Shown: positions 1 to 9,313, counted from the stretch's first letter. The stretch: 64,000 nt of DNA from Mesorhizobium sp. AR10 (GCF_024746795.1 NZ_CP080524.1:3512001-3576000), one strand, 5' to 3'. Program-made: numbers and translations. Notes: generated by a model from the letters alone, not told the origin.

Positions 1-509
1 TGGTGGCTTTCCAGCAGAAGGCATGGGGCGCGCTGGCCGGCTTTGCCGCTGCCTTCGTCGCCTATTTTGCCATCTCGCACTGGGCCCATCACCCGGGCTG
101 GTGGCCGCATCTGTGGTTCTCCAGCATCGAGCAGCACTACAATATGGACGGCTTCGATCCGCCGTTTTCGGTCGCCGCCTATCTGAGGGCATTCGCCGCC
201 TCTCTGGTCCGCGCCATCAGCCTCAACAGCTGGGTCGGCGTCTCGGTGCTGGCATTGTCGGGATGGTATGCGTTGAGCCGCGCCGGCTACCGGCTCGACC
301 GGCGCGCCGGCATCCTGCTTGCCGCACTTGTGCTCGGCGTGCTGGCAAAGTTCGCCGTCTTTCCGATCCACGACACCCGCATCTATTTTCCCAACCTGTT
401 GCCGCCGTTCCTGCTGCTGGCCGGCCCCATCATGGCGCTGTGGGCATCGGCACGCGTGAATGGGCGGCACCCCACCGCCTTGCAGGTTATCCCCGGAGAT
501 AAGCCATGA
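1..509 (+). CDS. Polytopic membrane protein, C-terminal part (gene starts before the window)
   Basis: About 168 residues are visible, in the frame whose first full codon is at base 3. At least four hydrophobic segments can be seen, near visible residues 9-25, 75-92, 102-121 and 131-150, separated by short loops rich in Trp, His and Arg, so this is the end of an integral inner-membrane protein. There is no recognisable catalytic motif. The last codons overlap the next gene by four bases (ATGA), which indicates translational coupling with the FkbM-type methyltransferase and suggests a surface-polysaccharide or glycan-related role. That role is inference from the neighbour only. The true start is outside the window. 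Confidence 0.7.
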   Translation, partial: VAFQQKAWGALAGFAAAFVAYFAISHWAHHPGWWPHLWFSSIEQHYNMDGFDPPFSVAAYLRAFAASLVRAISLNSWVGVSVLALSGWYALSRAGYRLDRRAGILLAALVLGVLAKFAVFPIHDTRIYFPNLLPPFLLLAGPIMALWASARVNGRHPTALQVIPGDKP

Positions 510-1264
510 GTTCCGTTTCCAGCATGGCGCGCATCGCCCTGTCGCTCGGTCTTCCCACGGGCGTCCTCGACCGTGGGCCGTCGCTGCAGGGCACGAAATT
601 CCTGGCCAAGGCGGCGCTGAGCGCGCGCCTCAGTAGCGCCAAGCGACCGTTCCAGATGGTCAATGTCGGCGCCTGCGACGGCGCGCTGTTCGACGACGTG
701 ACGCCGTGGCTGCATCGTATTCCGCGTGCGCGGGCGGTACTGGTCGAGCCGATCCCGTACAATCAGAAGCGGCTGCGCGCCAACTACCCTGATACCGAGC
801 GTTTCGTCATCGAGCCGGTGGCGGTGACCAAGAGCAAGGGGACGATCACGGTCCATACGTTCGATGCCGCTGCACTCGAGGCCGGTACGTTGCCGATCGA
901 GTTCATCGGCTGCTCGTCGGTTACCGACACCAATCTGATGTCAGGCAAGAATGCCTGGGGCGAGGCTGACGCCAACTTCAACAAGTTCGCGCCGCATCTG
1001 AAAGACATCGAAGTGCCTTCGGAAACGCTGCAGACGCTGCTAGATCGCAACGGCATTACTTACATTGACGCCTTCCTCGTCGACTGCGAAGGGGCCGACT
1101 GGATCGTCTTCGAACAGCTCGACCTCAAGCGCTACCGGCCGGGCATGATCAAGGTCGAGGTCGGCGCGCTGCCGGCGGCCGAGATCGGCCAGGTCGTGGT
1201 CAAGCTGAAGACGGCAGGTTATCAGGTCGGATTCCAGGCCGAGGACGTCTGGGCGTTCGCCTGA
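506..1264 (+). CDS. FkbM-family SAM-dependent methyltransferase
   Basis: A protein of 252 residues. The SAM-binding core begins near residue 49 with VNVGACDG (motif I), followed by VLVEPIPYN near residue 80 (acidic end of strand 2) and FLVDCEGADW near residue 190, the pattern of Methyltransf_21/FkbM proteins. The family O-methylates sugars of polysaccharides or small molecules. The substrate cannot be read here. The start overlaps the stop of the upstream membrane protein by four bases, so the two are probably one operon. No signal peptide is seen, so a cytoplasmic enzyme is expected. Confidence 0.8.
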   Translation: MSSVSSMARIALSLGLPTGVLDRGPSLQGTKFLAKAALSARLSSAKRPFQMVNVGACDGALFDDVTPWLHRIPRARAVLVEPIPYNQKRLRANYPDTERFVIEPVAVTKSKGTITVHTFDAAALEAGTLPIEFIGCSSVTDTNLMSGKNAWGEADANFNKFAPHLKDIEVPSETLQTLLDRNGITYIDAFLVDCEGADWIVFEQLDLKRYRPGMIKVEVGALPAAEIGQVVVKLKTAGYQVGFQAEDVWAFA

Positions 1265-1425
1265 GGTATCGCACCTTTTCCCTTGGAAGCAGCTGATCCG
1301 TATCGGGTCGCGCCGCACCTGTGGCGTGTCGCAAACAGGCGGTAGCGCGGGGGCTGTCGTCTGCATATTGTGCGCCGATCAAACGGGCGCAGGGCGCCTG
1401 CAAAAGCACTTTGGAGTTGCGGGCA

Positions 1426-3987
1426 ATGGCAGGGTTTCCGGAAAAGGCGAAGGTCGTGATCGTCGGTCTGGGCGGCATTGTCGGCGCATCGATCGCCCAT
1501 CACCTGATCGAGCGCGGCTGGGACGATATTGTCGGCATAGACAAGTCCGGTATCCCGACCGACATCGGCTCGACGGCGCACGCCTCCGACTTCTGCTACA
1601 CCACCAGCCACGATTTCCTGTCCTGCTGGACGACGCTCTACTCCATCGATTTCTACGAAAAGATGGGTCACTACGCACGCATCGGCGGCCTCGAGGTCGC
1701 CCGCGTCGGCGACGACGGCCGCATGGAAGAGATCAAGCGCAAGATCGCCTCGGCAAAGGCTTTTGGCACGCGCGCCCGGCTGATCGAACCCGCCGAGATC
1801 AAGGCAAAATTCCCGCTGATCGAAGAAGAGATGGTGCAGGGCGGTCTGTGGGATCCCGATGCCGGCCTCGTCATCCCACGCTCGCAGACGGTCGCCGGCA
1901 AGCTGGTCGACCCGGCGGAAGCTTCGGGAAAACTCAAATCCTTCGCCAACACGCCGGCCAGGTCGCTCGTCGTCAGGGATGGCCGCATTACTGGCGTGGT
2001 CACCGACCGCGGCACCATCGAAGCCGACTACGTGGTGGTCTGTGCCGGCATCTGGGGCCGGCTGATCGCGGAAATGGTGGGCGAGGACCTGCCGGTCATG
2101 CCGATCGACCATCCGCTCACCTTCTTCGGGCCGTATACGGAATTCGCCGGCACCGGCAAGGAGATCGGCTGGCCGCTGCTGCGCGACCAGGGCAATTCGG
2201 CTTACATGCGCGACACCGGCGATCCCAAGACCGCCGAGGGCGGGCAGATCGAGTGGGGTTACTACGAAGAGACCAATCCGCGCCTGTGCCATCCGCGCGA
2301 CCTTCTGGAGAAGAACCAGGCCCGACTTTCGCCGTCGCAGCGCGATCTCGACATGGAGCAGATCCTGGCGCCGCTCGAGCGCGCCATGGAGCTGACGCCG
2401 ATCCTGGGTGAACTGGGCTACAATGAGAGCCATTCCTTCAACGGGCTTCTGCAGGTGACGACGGACGGTGGCCCTTCGATGGGCGAAAGCCAGAAGGTCA
2501 GGGGCCTCTGGTATGCCGTCGCGATCTGGGTCAAGGACGGGCCCGGCATGGGCAAGCTCATCGCCGACTGGATGACGGACGGCCGCACATCCATCGACCA
2601 CCACGCCATCGACTATTCGCGATTCTATCCGCACCAGACGAAAGAGCAGTTCATCTGGGACCGCTGCACCGAAACGGCGATGAAGGTCTACAATCCGGCT
2701 GTGCATCCGCGCGAGCCGTTCTCCAAGGGCCGCAACATCAGACGCTCGCCGTTCTGGGAGCGTGAGAAGGAACTCGGCGGCTACTTCATGGAACTCGGCG
2801 GCTGGGAGCGTGCCCACGGCTACGCCGCCAACGAGCACCTGCTCGAGAAATACGGCAACCGGGTGCCGGTACGTGAAAACGAGTGGGACAACCGCCATTT
2901 CTGGCGCGTCTCCAATGCCGAGCATCTCGCCATGAGCGAGGATTGCGGCATCGTCAACCTGTCGCATTTCGCCATGTATGACATCGAAGGTCCGGACCAT
3001 GTCGCGCTGCTGGAATGGCTTTGCGCGGCCAAGATCGGCGGCGACAACAACATCGGCAAAGGCATCTACACCCACTTCCTCGACGAAGAAGGCATGGTGC
3101 GCGCCGACTTTACCGTCATCCGCATGGCCGACCGCTGCCGTTTGATCGACGGCGCCGATGCCGGCCCACGCGACTTCCAGTACATGCGCCGCACGGCGCA
3201 GGACAAAGGTTTCGACGTCACGATCACCGATGTGACCGAGAAATTCGTCACCATCGGCATCTGGGGTCCGAATGCGCGGGCAACGCTGCAGAAGGTTGTC
3301 GAAAATCCTGATGGGTTGTCGCCGGAGAATTTTGCCTTCGCGGCGATCAAACCGCTCAGGATCGGCGGCAAGGATGTCACCGCTTTCCGCATCTCCTATG
3401 TCGGCGAGCAAGGCTGGGAACTGCATATGCGCTACGAGGATGGCCTGGCCGTCTGGGACGCCTTGCGCTCGACCGGCGTCATGCCCTTCGGCGTCGAGAC
3501 CTATGCCAACACCCGCCGCATGGAAAAGAGCCTGCGGCTGCAGAACGCCGATCTCCTGACCGAGTACAATCTGCTTGAAGCCGACCTTGCCCGCCCGAAA
3601 GTCAAGGAGAACGATTTCTGCGGCAAGGCCAAGCATTTGGAATACCGCGCCCGCGCACATCAGCCGGCCATGCTGTGCACGCTGGTGATGACAAGCAATG
3701 TCGATGCGAAGGGTGTTGCCCGCTATCCCGTCGGCACGATGCCGGTGATGGACCCGCAAACGGGCGAGACACTGGTCGACGAGCTTGGCCGCCGGTCGTT
3801 CACGACGTCGATGGCTTTTGGCCCGACCATCGGCAAGAACATCGCGCTCGCCTACCTGCCGTGGGACTATTGCCAGGAAGGCCGCAAACTGAATGTCGAA
3901 TATTTCGACGAGACCTACCCGGTCGAAGTAGCCGCAGTCGGCTACAAGCCGCTCTACGATCCGGAGAACCTCAAGCCGCGCAGCTGA
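1426..3987 (+). CDS. FAD-dependent oxidoreductase/GcvT fusion (dimethylglycine/sarcosine dehydrogenase type), copy 1
   Basis: 853 residues, the usual size for the dimethylglycine dehydrogenase family. The N-terminal DAO domain has a Rossmann signature GLGGIVGAS at residues 14-22, followed by GSTAH with His52 where family members link FAD covalently. The second half is a GcvT (aminomethyltransferase) folate-binding region and its C-terminal barrel. Such proteins oxidise an N-methyl group and pass it to THF as methylene-THF. The start ATG at 1426 was chosen because GGAG lies 9 bases upstream and the Rossmann fold begins immediately; longer in-frame starts lack both. A GTCGCAAA sequence, shared with the regulator promoter at 6.1 kb, lies about 95 bases upstream. 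The substrate (dimethylglycine, sarcosine or another methylamine) is inferred. Confidence 0.85.
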   Translation: MAGFPEKAKVVIVGLGGIVGASIAHHLIERGWDDIVGIDKSGIPTDIGSTAHASDFCYTTSHDFLSCWTTLYSIDFYEKMGHYARIGGLEVARVGDDGRMEEIKRKIASAKAFGTRARLIEPAEIKAKFPLIEEEMVQGGLWDPDAGLVIPRSQTVAGKLVDPAEASGKLKSFANTPARSLVVRDGRITGVVTDRGTIEADYVVVCAGIWGRLIAEMVGEDLPVMPIDHPLTFFGPYTEFAGTGKEIGWPLLRDQGNSAYMRDTGDPKTAEGGQIEWGYYEETNPRLCHPRDLLEKNQARLSPSQRDLDMEQILAPLERAMELTPILGELGYNESHSFNGLLQVTTDGGPSMGESQKVRGLWYAVAIWVKDGPGMGKLIADWMTDGRTSIDHHAIDYSRFYPHQTKEQFIWDRCTETAMKVYNPAVHPREPFSKGRNIRRSPFWEREKELGGYFMELGGWERAHGYAANEHLLEKYGNRVPVRENEWDNRHFWRVSNAEHLAMSEDCGIVNLSHFAMYDIEGPDHVALLEWLCAAKIGGDNNIGKGIYTHFLDEEGMVRADFTVIRMADRCRLIDGADAGPRDFQYMRRTAQDKGFDVTITDVTEKFVTIGIWGPNARATLQKVVENPDGLSPENFAFAAIKPLRIGGKDVTAFRISYVGEQGWELHMRYEDGLAVWDALRSTGVMPFGVETYANTRRMEKSLRLQNADLLTEYNLLEADLARPKVKENDFCGKAKHLEYRARAHQPAMLCTLVMTSNVDAKGVARYPVGTMPVMDPQTGETLVDELGRRSFTTSMAFGPTIGKNIALAYLPWDYCQEGRKLNVEYFDETYPVEVAAVGYKPLYDPENLKPRS

Positions 3988-4058
3988 GGCTTTGATTGCT
4001 TGGCGGCCTCCCACGGTGGGGACGGTAAGGACGGACTCTGCAAAGGTGTGAATGCAAG

Positions 4059-4082
4059 GCCCGACTTGGCGTCGGGCTTTTC
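4059..4082 (+). terminator. Intrinsic terminator
   Basis: GCCCGAC and GTCGGGC form a perfect 7-bp stem with a 5-nt loop, followed by TTTT. It lies between the FAD/GcvT gene and the DUF1194 gene, so the two are probably separate transcripts. Confidence 0.7.
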
Positions 4083-4119
4083 GCTTTGTCGGCAGGCGAT
4101 TTTCGCTTACCTTTGCGGA

Positions 4120-4968
4120 ATGTCTGCTTTTGCCTTTGCAAGACATCTCTTCTCGGTCGGTGCCGCGCTGGCGCTGATGCTCTGGTTGACCCAGATTTCC
4201 GCGGCTGACGAGCCCGTCGACATCGAACTGGTGCTGGCCGTCGACGTGTCGCTGTCAATGTCGCCTGACGAACTCGAAATCCAGCGCCGCGGCTATGCGG
4301 CGGCACTGACGCACGATCACGTGCTGCAAGCGATTGCCGAAGGCGCCCATGGCAAGATAGCCGTCACCTATGTCGAATGGGCAGGTACGACCTCGCAGCA
4401 TGTCATCGTGCCTTGGACGGTGATCGCCAGTCGTGCCGACGCCGAGCGGGTGGCCGAGCAGCTTTCCGCCCATCCTCCCAACAGCGCCCGCCGCACCTCG
4501 ATTTCAGGTGCGCTTGAATTCGGCAGCGATCTCTTCGCCGAAAGTGGATTTCAAGGCGCCAAGCGTGTCATCGATATTTCGGGCGATGGCCCCAACAACC
4601 AGGGCGCGCCAGTCGATATCACGCGCGACAGCCTGGTGAAGCAAGGTATCATCATCAATGGGCTGCCGCTGATGACCCGCGGTGGTTTCACCGGCAGCTA
4701 CGACGTCAACAATCTTGATCGCTACTACAGCGACTGTGTGATCGGCGGACCTGGCTCCTTCATGATCCCGGTGAACGACTGGACGCAGTTTCCCGAAGCG
4801 ATCCGCCGCAAGCTGGTGCTGGAACTTGCAGGCCCAGCCTCGCCGCAATGGGCAGCGGAAGAGGCGGCGCATCCGCCGGTGGTGTTGGCGCAGGAAGGGC
4901 CGCCCGCCGATTGCCTGGTCGGCGAGAAAATGTGGCGCGACCGCAGCTGGATGTTCGACAGCCGTTAG
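4120..4968 (+). CDS. DUF1194 family, secreted von Willebrand factor A-like protein
   Basis: 282 residues. A Sec signal peptide (hydrophobic stretch at about residues 9-27, Ala-rich end) is followed by a VWA-like fold beginning VLAVDVSLSM near residue 38, a MIDAS-type DxSxS motif. The central part contains a second Asp-rich segment, DISGDGPNNQG, as in DUF1194 proteins. These are periplasmic or secreted proteins of unknown function, common in rhizobia. The ATG at 4120 was chosen because it places the signal peptide at the N terminus. It is convergent with the AraC-type regulator, with only 25 bases between the stops. Confidence 0.8.
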   Translation: MSAFAFARHLFSVGAALALMLWLTQISAADEPVDIELVLAVDVSLSMSPDELEIQRRGYAAALTHDHVLQAIAEGAHGKIAVTYVEWAGTTSQHVIVPWTVIASRADAERVAEQLSAHPPNSARRTSISGALEFGSDLFAESGFQGAKRVIDISGDGPNNQGAPVDITRDSLVKQGIIINGLPLMTRGGFTGSYDVNNLDRYYSDCVIGGPGSFMIPVNDWTQFPEAIRRKLVLELAGPASPQWAAEEAAHPPVVLAQEGPPADCLVGEKMWRDRSWMFDSR

Positions 4969-4993
4969 ATATTAATCTCCGGGCTACGCCGGA

Positions 4994-5998
4994 TCAGGCC
5001 GCCAGCAACTGCTTGCGGTCGACCCGCTCCTGCTGCGGCGAGCGCGCATAGAGCTCGCGGTAGCATTTGGAGAAATGCGAGGCGGAAACGAAGCCACAGG
5101 CGACCGCCACCTCGACCACCGGCATTGACGACTGGATCAGCAGATGCCTGGCGCGGTCGAGCCGGATCTCCAGATAGTAGCGGGCAGGGGAGCGCCCCAT
5201 CTCGGTGCGGAACAGGCGTTCGATCTGCCGGCGCGACAGGTCGACATGGTCGGCGATCTCGATCAGCGACAGCGGCTCGGAAAGGTTGCCTTCCATCAGC
5301 TCGATAATGGTCAGCACCTTGGAGTTCTGCACGCCGAGGCGGGCGCGCAGCGGCAGGCGCTGGCGGTCGGTCGGGCTGCGCACGCGGTCGGTCAGCACCT
5401 GCTCGCACACGCGGTTGACGAGGTTCTCGTCGAAATCATCGCCGATCAGCTTCAGCATCATGTCGAGTGCCGCGGTGCCGCCGGCGCAGGTGTAGATATT
5501 CTGGTCGATCTCGAACAGGTCGGCAAAGACATTGGCCTTCGGGAACGCCTCGGAAAAGCCCGGCAAATTCTCCCAATGGATGGCGCAGCGCTTGTTGGAC
5601 AAGAGGCCGGCGGCAGCCAGGATGTGGGCGCCGGTGCACAGGCCGCCTACGGCGACACCGCGATTGTATTCCTCGCGCAGCCAGGCGAAAGCCGACCTGT
5701 TCTGGTAGCGCTCGACATTTATGCCGCTGCAGACAATGGCCATGTTCGGCCGTTCCGGTCCGGCCATCTTCTTGCGCTCTTCCTCCAGTGAGGTGTTGAC
5801 GGCGCATTCGACGCCGTTGGAGGCGCGTACCGGCTTGCCGTCGATGCTGGCAAGGCGCCAGCGATAGGCCTCGTAGCCGAGCATCCGGTTGGCCGAGCGC
5901 AGTGGGTCGAGCGCTGTCGCAAAGGCGATCATGGTGAAATCGGGAACGAGGAAGAATACAAACGATCGCTTGATCAGATGCTTTACAACGGCATTCAC
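4994..5998 (-). CDS. GlxA/GbdR-type AraC-family transcriptional regulator
   Basis: 334 residues starting at GTG. The N-terminal half is a DJ-1/PfpI-like (class I glutamine amidotransferase-like) sensor domain with GGLCTGAHILAAAGLL near residues 118-133, the nucleophile-elbow region. The C-terminal third is a double helix-turn-helix AraC domain (about residues 225-325: LSLIEIADHVDLSRRQIERLF and VVEVAVACGFVSASHFSKCY). This architecture is shared with GbdR, which activates glycine betaine/dimethylglycine catabolism in Pseudomonas, so control of the methylamine genes in this window is a reasonable inference. GAGG precedes the GTG. A 22-bp palindrome sits about 107 bases upstream and may be an autoregulatory site. 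Confidence 0.85.
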   Translation of the reverse strand: MNAVVKHLIKRSFVFFLVPDFTMIAFATALDPLRSANRMLGYEAYRWRLASIDGKPVRASNGVECAVNTSLEEERKKMAGPERPNMAIVCSGINVERYQNRSAFAWLREEYNRGVAVGGLCTGAHILAAAGLLSNKRCAIHWENLPGFSEAFPKANVFADLFEIDQNIYTCAGGTAALDMMLKLIGDDFDENLVNRVCEQVLTDRVRSPTDRQRLPLRARLGVQNSKVLTIIELMEGNLSEPLSLIEIADHVDLSRRQIERLFRTEMGRSPARYYLEIRLDRARHLLIQSSMPVVEVAVACGFVSASHFSKCYRELYARSPQQERVDRKQLLAA

Positions 5999-6104
5999 GG
6001 GGAAACCTCACGCGGCCATGACGCGAACAGGATGTCGCGAACAGCATAGCGTCATCAGGAAAAACCATTCCTGTCAATCGGGTAGAGGACTTTGAGACGA
6101 CTAT

Positions 6105-6126
6105 ATTTGCGACATGGGTCGCAAAT
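6105..6126. promoter_or_regulatory. Perfect inverted repeat upstream of the AraC-type regulator
   Basis: ATTTGCGAC, a 4-nt spacer, then the exact reverse complement GTCGCAAAT. It lies in the leader of the GlxA/GbdR-like gene. Copies of the TTTGCGAC core occur in the mttB/mtbC divergent region (18279, 18335), and GTCGCAAA occurs upstream of the FAD/GcvT gene (1328). It is a candidate operator of an AraC- or other dimeric regulator; its function is inference. Confidence 0.45.
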
Positions 6127-6200
6127 GGGCAATCGCACAACCGGCAGACGCAAAATGCTGCCGGATTGAGCAAGCTGGCTGATGCGACCAGCGCACAACG

Positions 6201-6232
6201 AAAACGCCGCCTCGGCAAGCCGAAGCGGCGTT
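6201..6232 (-). terminator. Likely terminator of the 44-residue gene
   Basis: AACGCCGC pairs with GCGGCGTT around an inner TCGGC/GCCGA stem. On the minus strand the stem is followed by TTTTCG, a weak U-tract. Confidence 0.5.
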
Positions 6233-6284
6233 GTGATCAACTTCGAAGCAGCGGCAGGGAGCGCTGCCTTCAAAAGCTGTTGTA

Positions 6285-6419
6285 TCAGGCGACGAAGCCG
6301 AGGCGCGCCGCATTCATCGCGCCGGTCTGGCCGGGCATGGTGTTGGCGAGGCGCTGGCGCTCGAGAGCGGTCGTCAGGTTCATTTCGCGGCGGGCAAAGA
6401 GGCGGGCAAAAAGCTTCAT
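6285..6419 (-). CDS. Small basic protein of 44 residues, unknown
   Basis: A short reading frame starting MKLFARLFARREMN and ending MNAARLGFVA. GGAG lies 6 bases before the ATG, and a hairpin follows 50 bases after the stop. It is rich in Arg, Leu and Ala and probably forms one amphipathic helix. It resembles the DUF1127-type mini-proteins nearby in size and Arg content, but lacks their LP-x-D-IG motif, so I do not assign it to that family. The good ribosome-binding site and terminator support it being a real gene; the function is unknown. Confidence 0.55.
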   Translation of the reverse strand: MKLFARLFARREMNLTTALERQRLANTMPGQTGAMNAARLGFVA

Positions 6420-6754
6420 AATCATCTCCATTCGGTTGCTCAGACGGGTCGCCTTCGCTTTATGGAGTGGGGCAGCTCGTTTGCTGGCGCTGATATAGGC
6501 TTGTGCTGAGGAAAACTAAATCGCAAATGCGAAGCGCTTGATATGAAAAGCGACACCGAATGCGATAATTTTGGGCAATCTGCCCAAGATTTACAATTAT
6601 TTACAAGGCGTTAATTGGAAAATTGAACCGCTATGCGGCTTGTTCATATGCGCCATGCAGCGGCGGCATGGCTCCGGAAAATCATTTGACTACAAACAAA
6701 AAGGCCTGCCGGGCTGATCTGCGCGGCAGGCCTTCAGTCTATGATACACACGGT
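6420..6754. other. Intergenic region of 335 bases, AT-rich promoter
   Basis: No gene is seen here. The part next to the 44-residue gene (about 6500-6620) is markedly AT-rich and should hold that gene's minus-strand promoter. It includes TCGCA-AA-TGCGA near 6520 and a 7-bp inverted repeat TTGGGCA/TGCCCAA at 6571-6587. The distal part contains the terminator of the DUF1127 gene. Confidence 0.5.
6695..6734 (-). terminator. Intrinsic terminator of the first DUF1127 gene
   Basis: AAGGCCTGCCG pairs with CGGCAGGCCTT (11 bp, 12-nt loop). On the minus strand it is followed by TTTGTTTG. Confidence 0.7.
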
Positions 6755-6940
6755 TTACTTTGCTCCAGCCCAGGATCCGACGCCATGGCGTGTGCCGGTC
6801 TTGGTGTCGGCAGCTTCAGGCCAGCCGATGTCCTTCTGCAATTCGATCGGCAGCGAGTGAATGGCGCGTTCGGTCTGGTAGCGGGCGCGGGCGGCGCTGA
6901 ATTCGGTCGCGAGCCGACCAAGGGATGACAGGATAGACAT
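6755..6940 (-). CDS. DUF1127 family mini-protein (first of two)
   Basis: 61 residues, too short for many gene finders. The N-terminal half is an amphipathic Arg/Ala helix; then comes SLPIELQKDIGWP (about residues 29-41), the DUF1127 signature. AAGGAGA stands 7 bases before the ATG at 6940, and a strong terminator follows. DUF1127 proteins in rhizobia and Agrobacterium have been linked to small-RNA, phosphate and carbon regulation; nothing here points to a specific job. It is divergent from the LysR gene. The second copy at 9376-9561 has the same length and the same QKDIGWP motif. Confidence 0.8.
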   Translation of the reverse strand: MSILSSLGRLATEFSAARARYQTERAIHSLPIELQKDIGWPEAADTKTGTRHGVGSWAGAK

Positions 6941-7156
6941 TTCATTCTCCTTCGTTGGTTTCCGGACTGCGGCGGTTTCACATAAACGCGCCTTGTCGCC
7001 GGACTGTTTCGTACCGATTTGCATTGTGTATCCGGCTCGTTTCAGAGGCCATTGATACGTCTTGCCTTCGATGGAGTTGACTATCCTCCCAATCTGATGT
7101 TCAATCAAACGAAATGGAATGATCGTTTGCATCAGAAAAATTGAAGGTCGATCCCG

Positions 7157-8056
7157 ATGAACGCCCCACTCAATCATCCACTGCCGCTGCTCGATCTCGA
7201 TGTTTTGCGTACCTTCGTGGCGATTGCCGAAACCGGCAGTTTCACCACCGCGGCCAATGCCGTCTTCCGTACGCCGTCGGCCGTCTCCATGCAGATCAAG
7301 AAACTCGAGGACATTCTCGGCCGCTCGGTGTTTGCGCGCGACGCCCGCTCGGTGACACTGACCACCGATGGCGAGATGCTGCTCGGCTACGCCCGCCGGC
7401 TGTTGTCGATCAACCGCGAGGTGGTGTCGAAGTTCATCATTCCCGACATTGTCGGCGTGGTGCGGCTCGGCTCGCCGGACGACTATGGCGAGCGCGTGCT
7501 GCCGCATGTGCTGAAGCGTTTTGCGCAGTCGCATCCATCGATCGCCGTCGACGTCACCATCGACCAGAGCAGCAATCTGCGCCGGCGCATGGACGACCGC
7601 GCGCTCGACATCACGCTGCTCACCAACTCCTACAAGACCAGCGCGCTCGGCGCGGAGGTCCTGCTCACGGAACCGATCGTCTGGGCCGGCGCCAAGGGCG
7701 GCTGCGCCCATCTGCGCGAGCCGTTGCCGGTATCGCTGTGGGAAGAAGGCTGCGCCTGGCGGGCAGGGGCGCTCGAGGCGCTCGGCCGCGAAGGCCGCAA
7801 CTACCGCATCGCCTATATGAGCGCGCACACGGCCGGCCAGCGCGCCGCCATCATGTCCGATCTGGCGGTGGCGCCACTGCCGAAGTCATTCCTCGGCAAC
7901 GATATGGTTGAGCTTTGCCCGAAGGATGGCATGCCCGACATTGGCACCTACAACCTGGCCATGGTCGTGGCGCCGGACGCCAGCGCGCCGGTGAAGGCTG
8001 TTGCCGACCACATCCGCGCGACCTTCGAAGTGTTCAGAGAAACCGGCAAGTTCTGA
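7157..8056 (+). CDS. LysR-family transcriptional regulator
   Basis: 299 residues. The winged helix-turn-helix is at about residues 13-72 (LRTFVAIAETGSFTTAANAV, then VSMQIKKLEDILG), followed by a periplasmic-binding-like effector domain. The start ATG is preceded by GAAGG. It is transcribed divergently from the DUF1127 gene across 216 bases of AT-rich DNA, so it may control that gene. The target and inducer are not evident. A strong terminator follows the stop. Confidence 0.88.
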   Translation: MNAPLNHPLPLLDLDVLRTFVAIAETGSFTTAANAVFRTPSAVSMQIKKLEDILGRSVFARDARSVTLTTDGEMLLGYARRLLSINREVVSKFIIPDIVGVVRLGSPDDYGERVLPHVLKRFAQSHPSIAVDVTIDQSSNLRRRMDDRALDITLLTNSYKTSALGAEVLLTEPIVWAGAKGGCAHLREPLPVSLWEEGCAWRAGALEALGREGRNYRIAYMSAHTAGQRAAIMSDLAVAPLPKSFLGNDMVELCPKDGMPDIGTYNLAMVVAPDASAPVKAVADHIRATFEVFRETGKF

Positions 8057-8073
8057 ACTTTGCACGAACAAAC

Positions 8074-8112
8074 AAGCCCGCCCCGCCTTGAATGATCGGG
8101 GCGGGCTTTTTG
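8074..8112 (+). terminator. Strong terminator between convergent genes
   Basis: AAGCCCGCCCCG pairs with CGGGGCGGGCTT, then TTT. It ends the LysR transcript and may also act on the convergent esterase gene. Confidence 0.8.
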
Positions 8113-8150
8113 TCGGAGGTGGGCGAACGACGCCGGCGGGGCCGGAGCGG

Positions 8151-9098
8151 TCAGGTTGCGATCTGGCCCTGCAGTGACCATTGACCGGCTTTCGCGCGGT
8201 GTGTCCTGGTTTCGCCGGTCAAAAACTTCACGATACTGTCTCTCGCGCGTCGGGCTTCTGGCATGTCGATCAGTGGCCAGACGTGGAACATGCCTTCCTC
8301 GTAGACGACCTCTATTTCGACACCGGCGTCGCGCGCCTTTCTAGCGAAGATCAGATTGTCGGGGCTGAGCAGGTCGTGCGAGCCGGTCAAAAGCAGCGTT
8401 TTCGGCAGCACCGACAGGTCACCGTAGAGCGGGCTGATGTGCCAATCGCTGCGATCGAAACCGGCGCTATAGAGCCGGACGGCCTCCATCCCGCCCGAAA
8501 TGCCCAGCCACGGATCATTGCGTTCGGCCTCGAACACTTCAGGGTTGGCGAGAGACATGTCGAGCCCCGGTGAAATCAGCACATGGCGCGACGGCAAGGG
8601 CAGGGCTTCTTCCGCGGCCATCATGGTCAGCACCACGGCCATGTTGCCTCCGGCGGAGTCACCCATGAAGACAATGTCTTCCGCTTCGGTTTCGTCGAGC
8701 ATCTGGCGATAGACCTTGCCGACCATGCCGAACATGGCGTGGAAATCATGCTCGGGAGCGATGGGGTAGATTGGCACCGTGATGCCGAAGCCAAGACGGT
8801 CGGCCATTTCGGCGATCAGCCCCCAATGATAGGGCGTGATTTCAAAGACATAGGCCCCGCCGTGCAGGTAGAGAATCCGCTTCCGCTCGCCGGCCTTGGG
8901 GGCGATTTCATAGACGGGAAAGCCGTCGACGCTGCGCGTCGTCAAGTCGAAACGCTGATGCAGCGATGCGGGCGGACGATGGTCCTCGGTCTTGCGCGCA
9001 TAAGCGATCCAGCGCTGCAAGTTTTCGGGGCTGGCAAAGGCCTGCTTGCGGCTATGCCGGAGGACAAAGGAAACGACGTGGCTTTTTAAACTGGGCAT
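8151..9098 (-). CDS. Alpha/beta-hydrolase, HSL-type esterase/lipase
   Basis: 315 residues. Hormone-sensitive-lipase family signatures are complete: the oxyanion motif HGGAY at residues 79-83, the nucleophile GDSAGG with Ser148, the acid Asp242 in GSHDLLSPD, and His272 in FHVWP. It hydrolyses acyl esters of short or medium chains in the cytoplasm; the natural substrate is unknown. The ATG at 9098 is the best start by alignment with the fold, but its ribosome-binding site is poor, so a start further upstream is possible. Confidence 0.85.
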   Translation of the reverse strand: MPSLKSHVVSFVLRHSRKQAFASPENLQRWIAYARKTEDHRPPASLHQRFDLTTRSVDGFPVYEIAPKAGERKRILYLHGGAYVFEITPYHWGLIAEMADRLGFGITVPIYPIAPEHDFHAMFGMVGKVYRQMLDETEAEDIVFMGDSAGGNMAVVLTMMAAEEALPLPSRHVLISPGLDMSLANPEVFEAERNDPWLGISGGMEAVRLYSAGFDRSDWHISPLYGDLSVLPKTLLLTGSHDLLSPDNLIFARKARDAGVEIEVVYEEGMFHVWPLIDMPEARRARDSIVKFLTGETRTHRAKAGQWSLQGQIAT

Positions 9099-9313
9099 AC
9101 GGATACACGAACTTCGGCTGGAGCCGACTAAGAGAAATCTCCCTGTCTTCGAAGATCGTGCCTCGGCCAGAAATGTCAAGTTTTGCGGGTGGTCAACACG
9201 GTTGTGTGATCCAGGGCTCGCAACCCCGAAGGCAGGTTTTCCGGTCCTTTAGGAGATCGCAACAGCGTTCAGCGCCGCGGCAGAAGTGCTGCGCGCAGCT
9301 TTGTATCGGTTGT

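Noticed and set aside
1222..4146. A 974-codon open frame on the minus strand opposite the first FAD/GcvT gene
   Set aside because: Its translation has no family motif and its codon bias is the mirror of the plus-strand gene, whose domains are complete. In high-GC DNA long antisense frames arise by chance.
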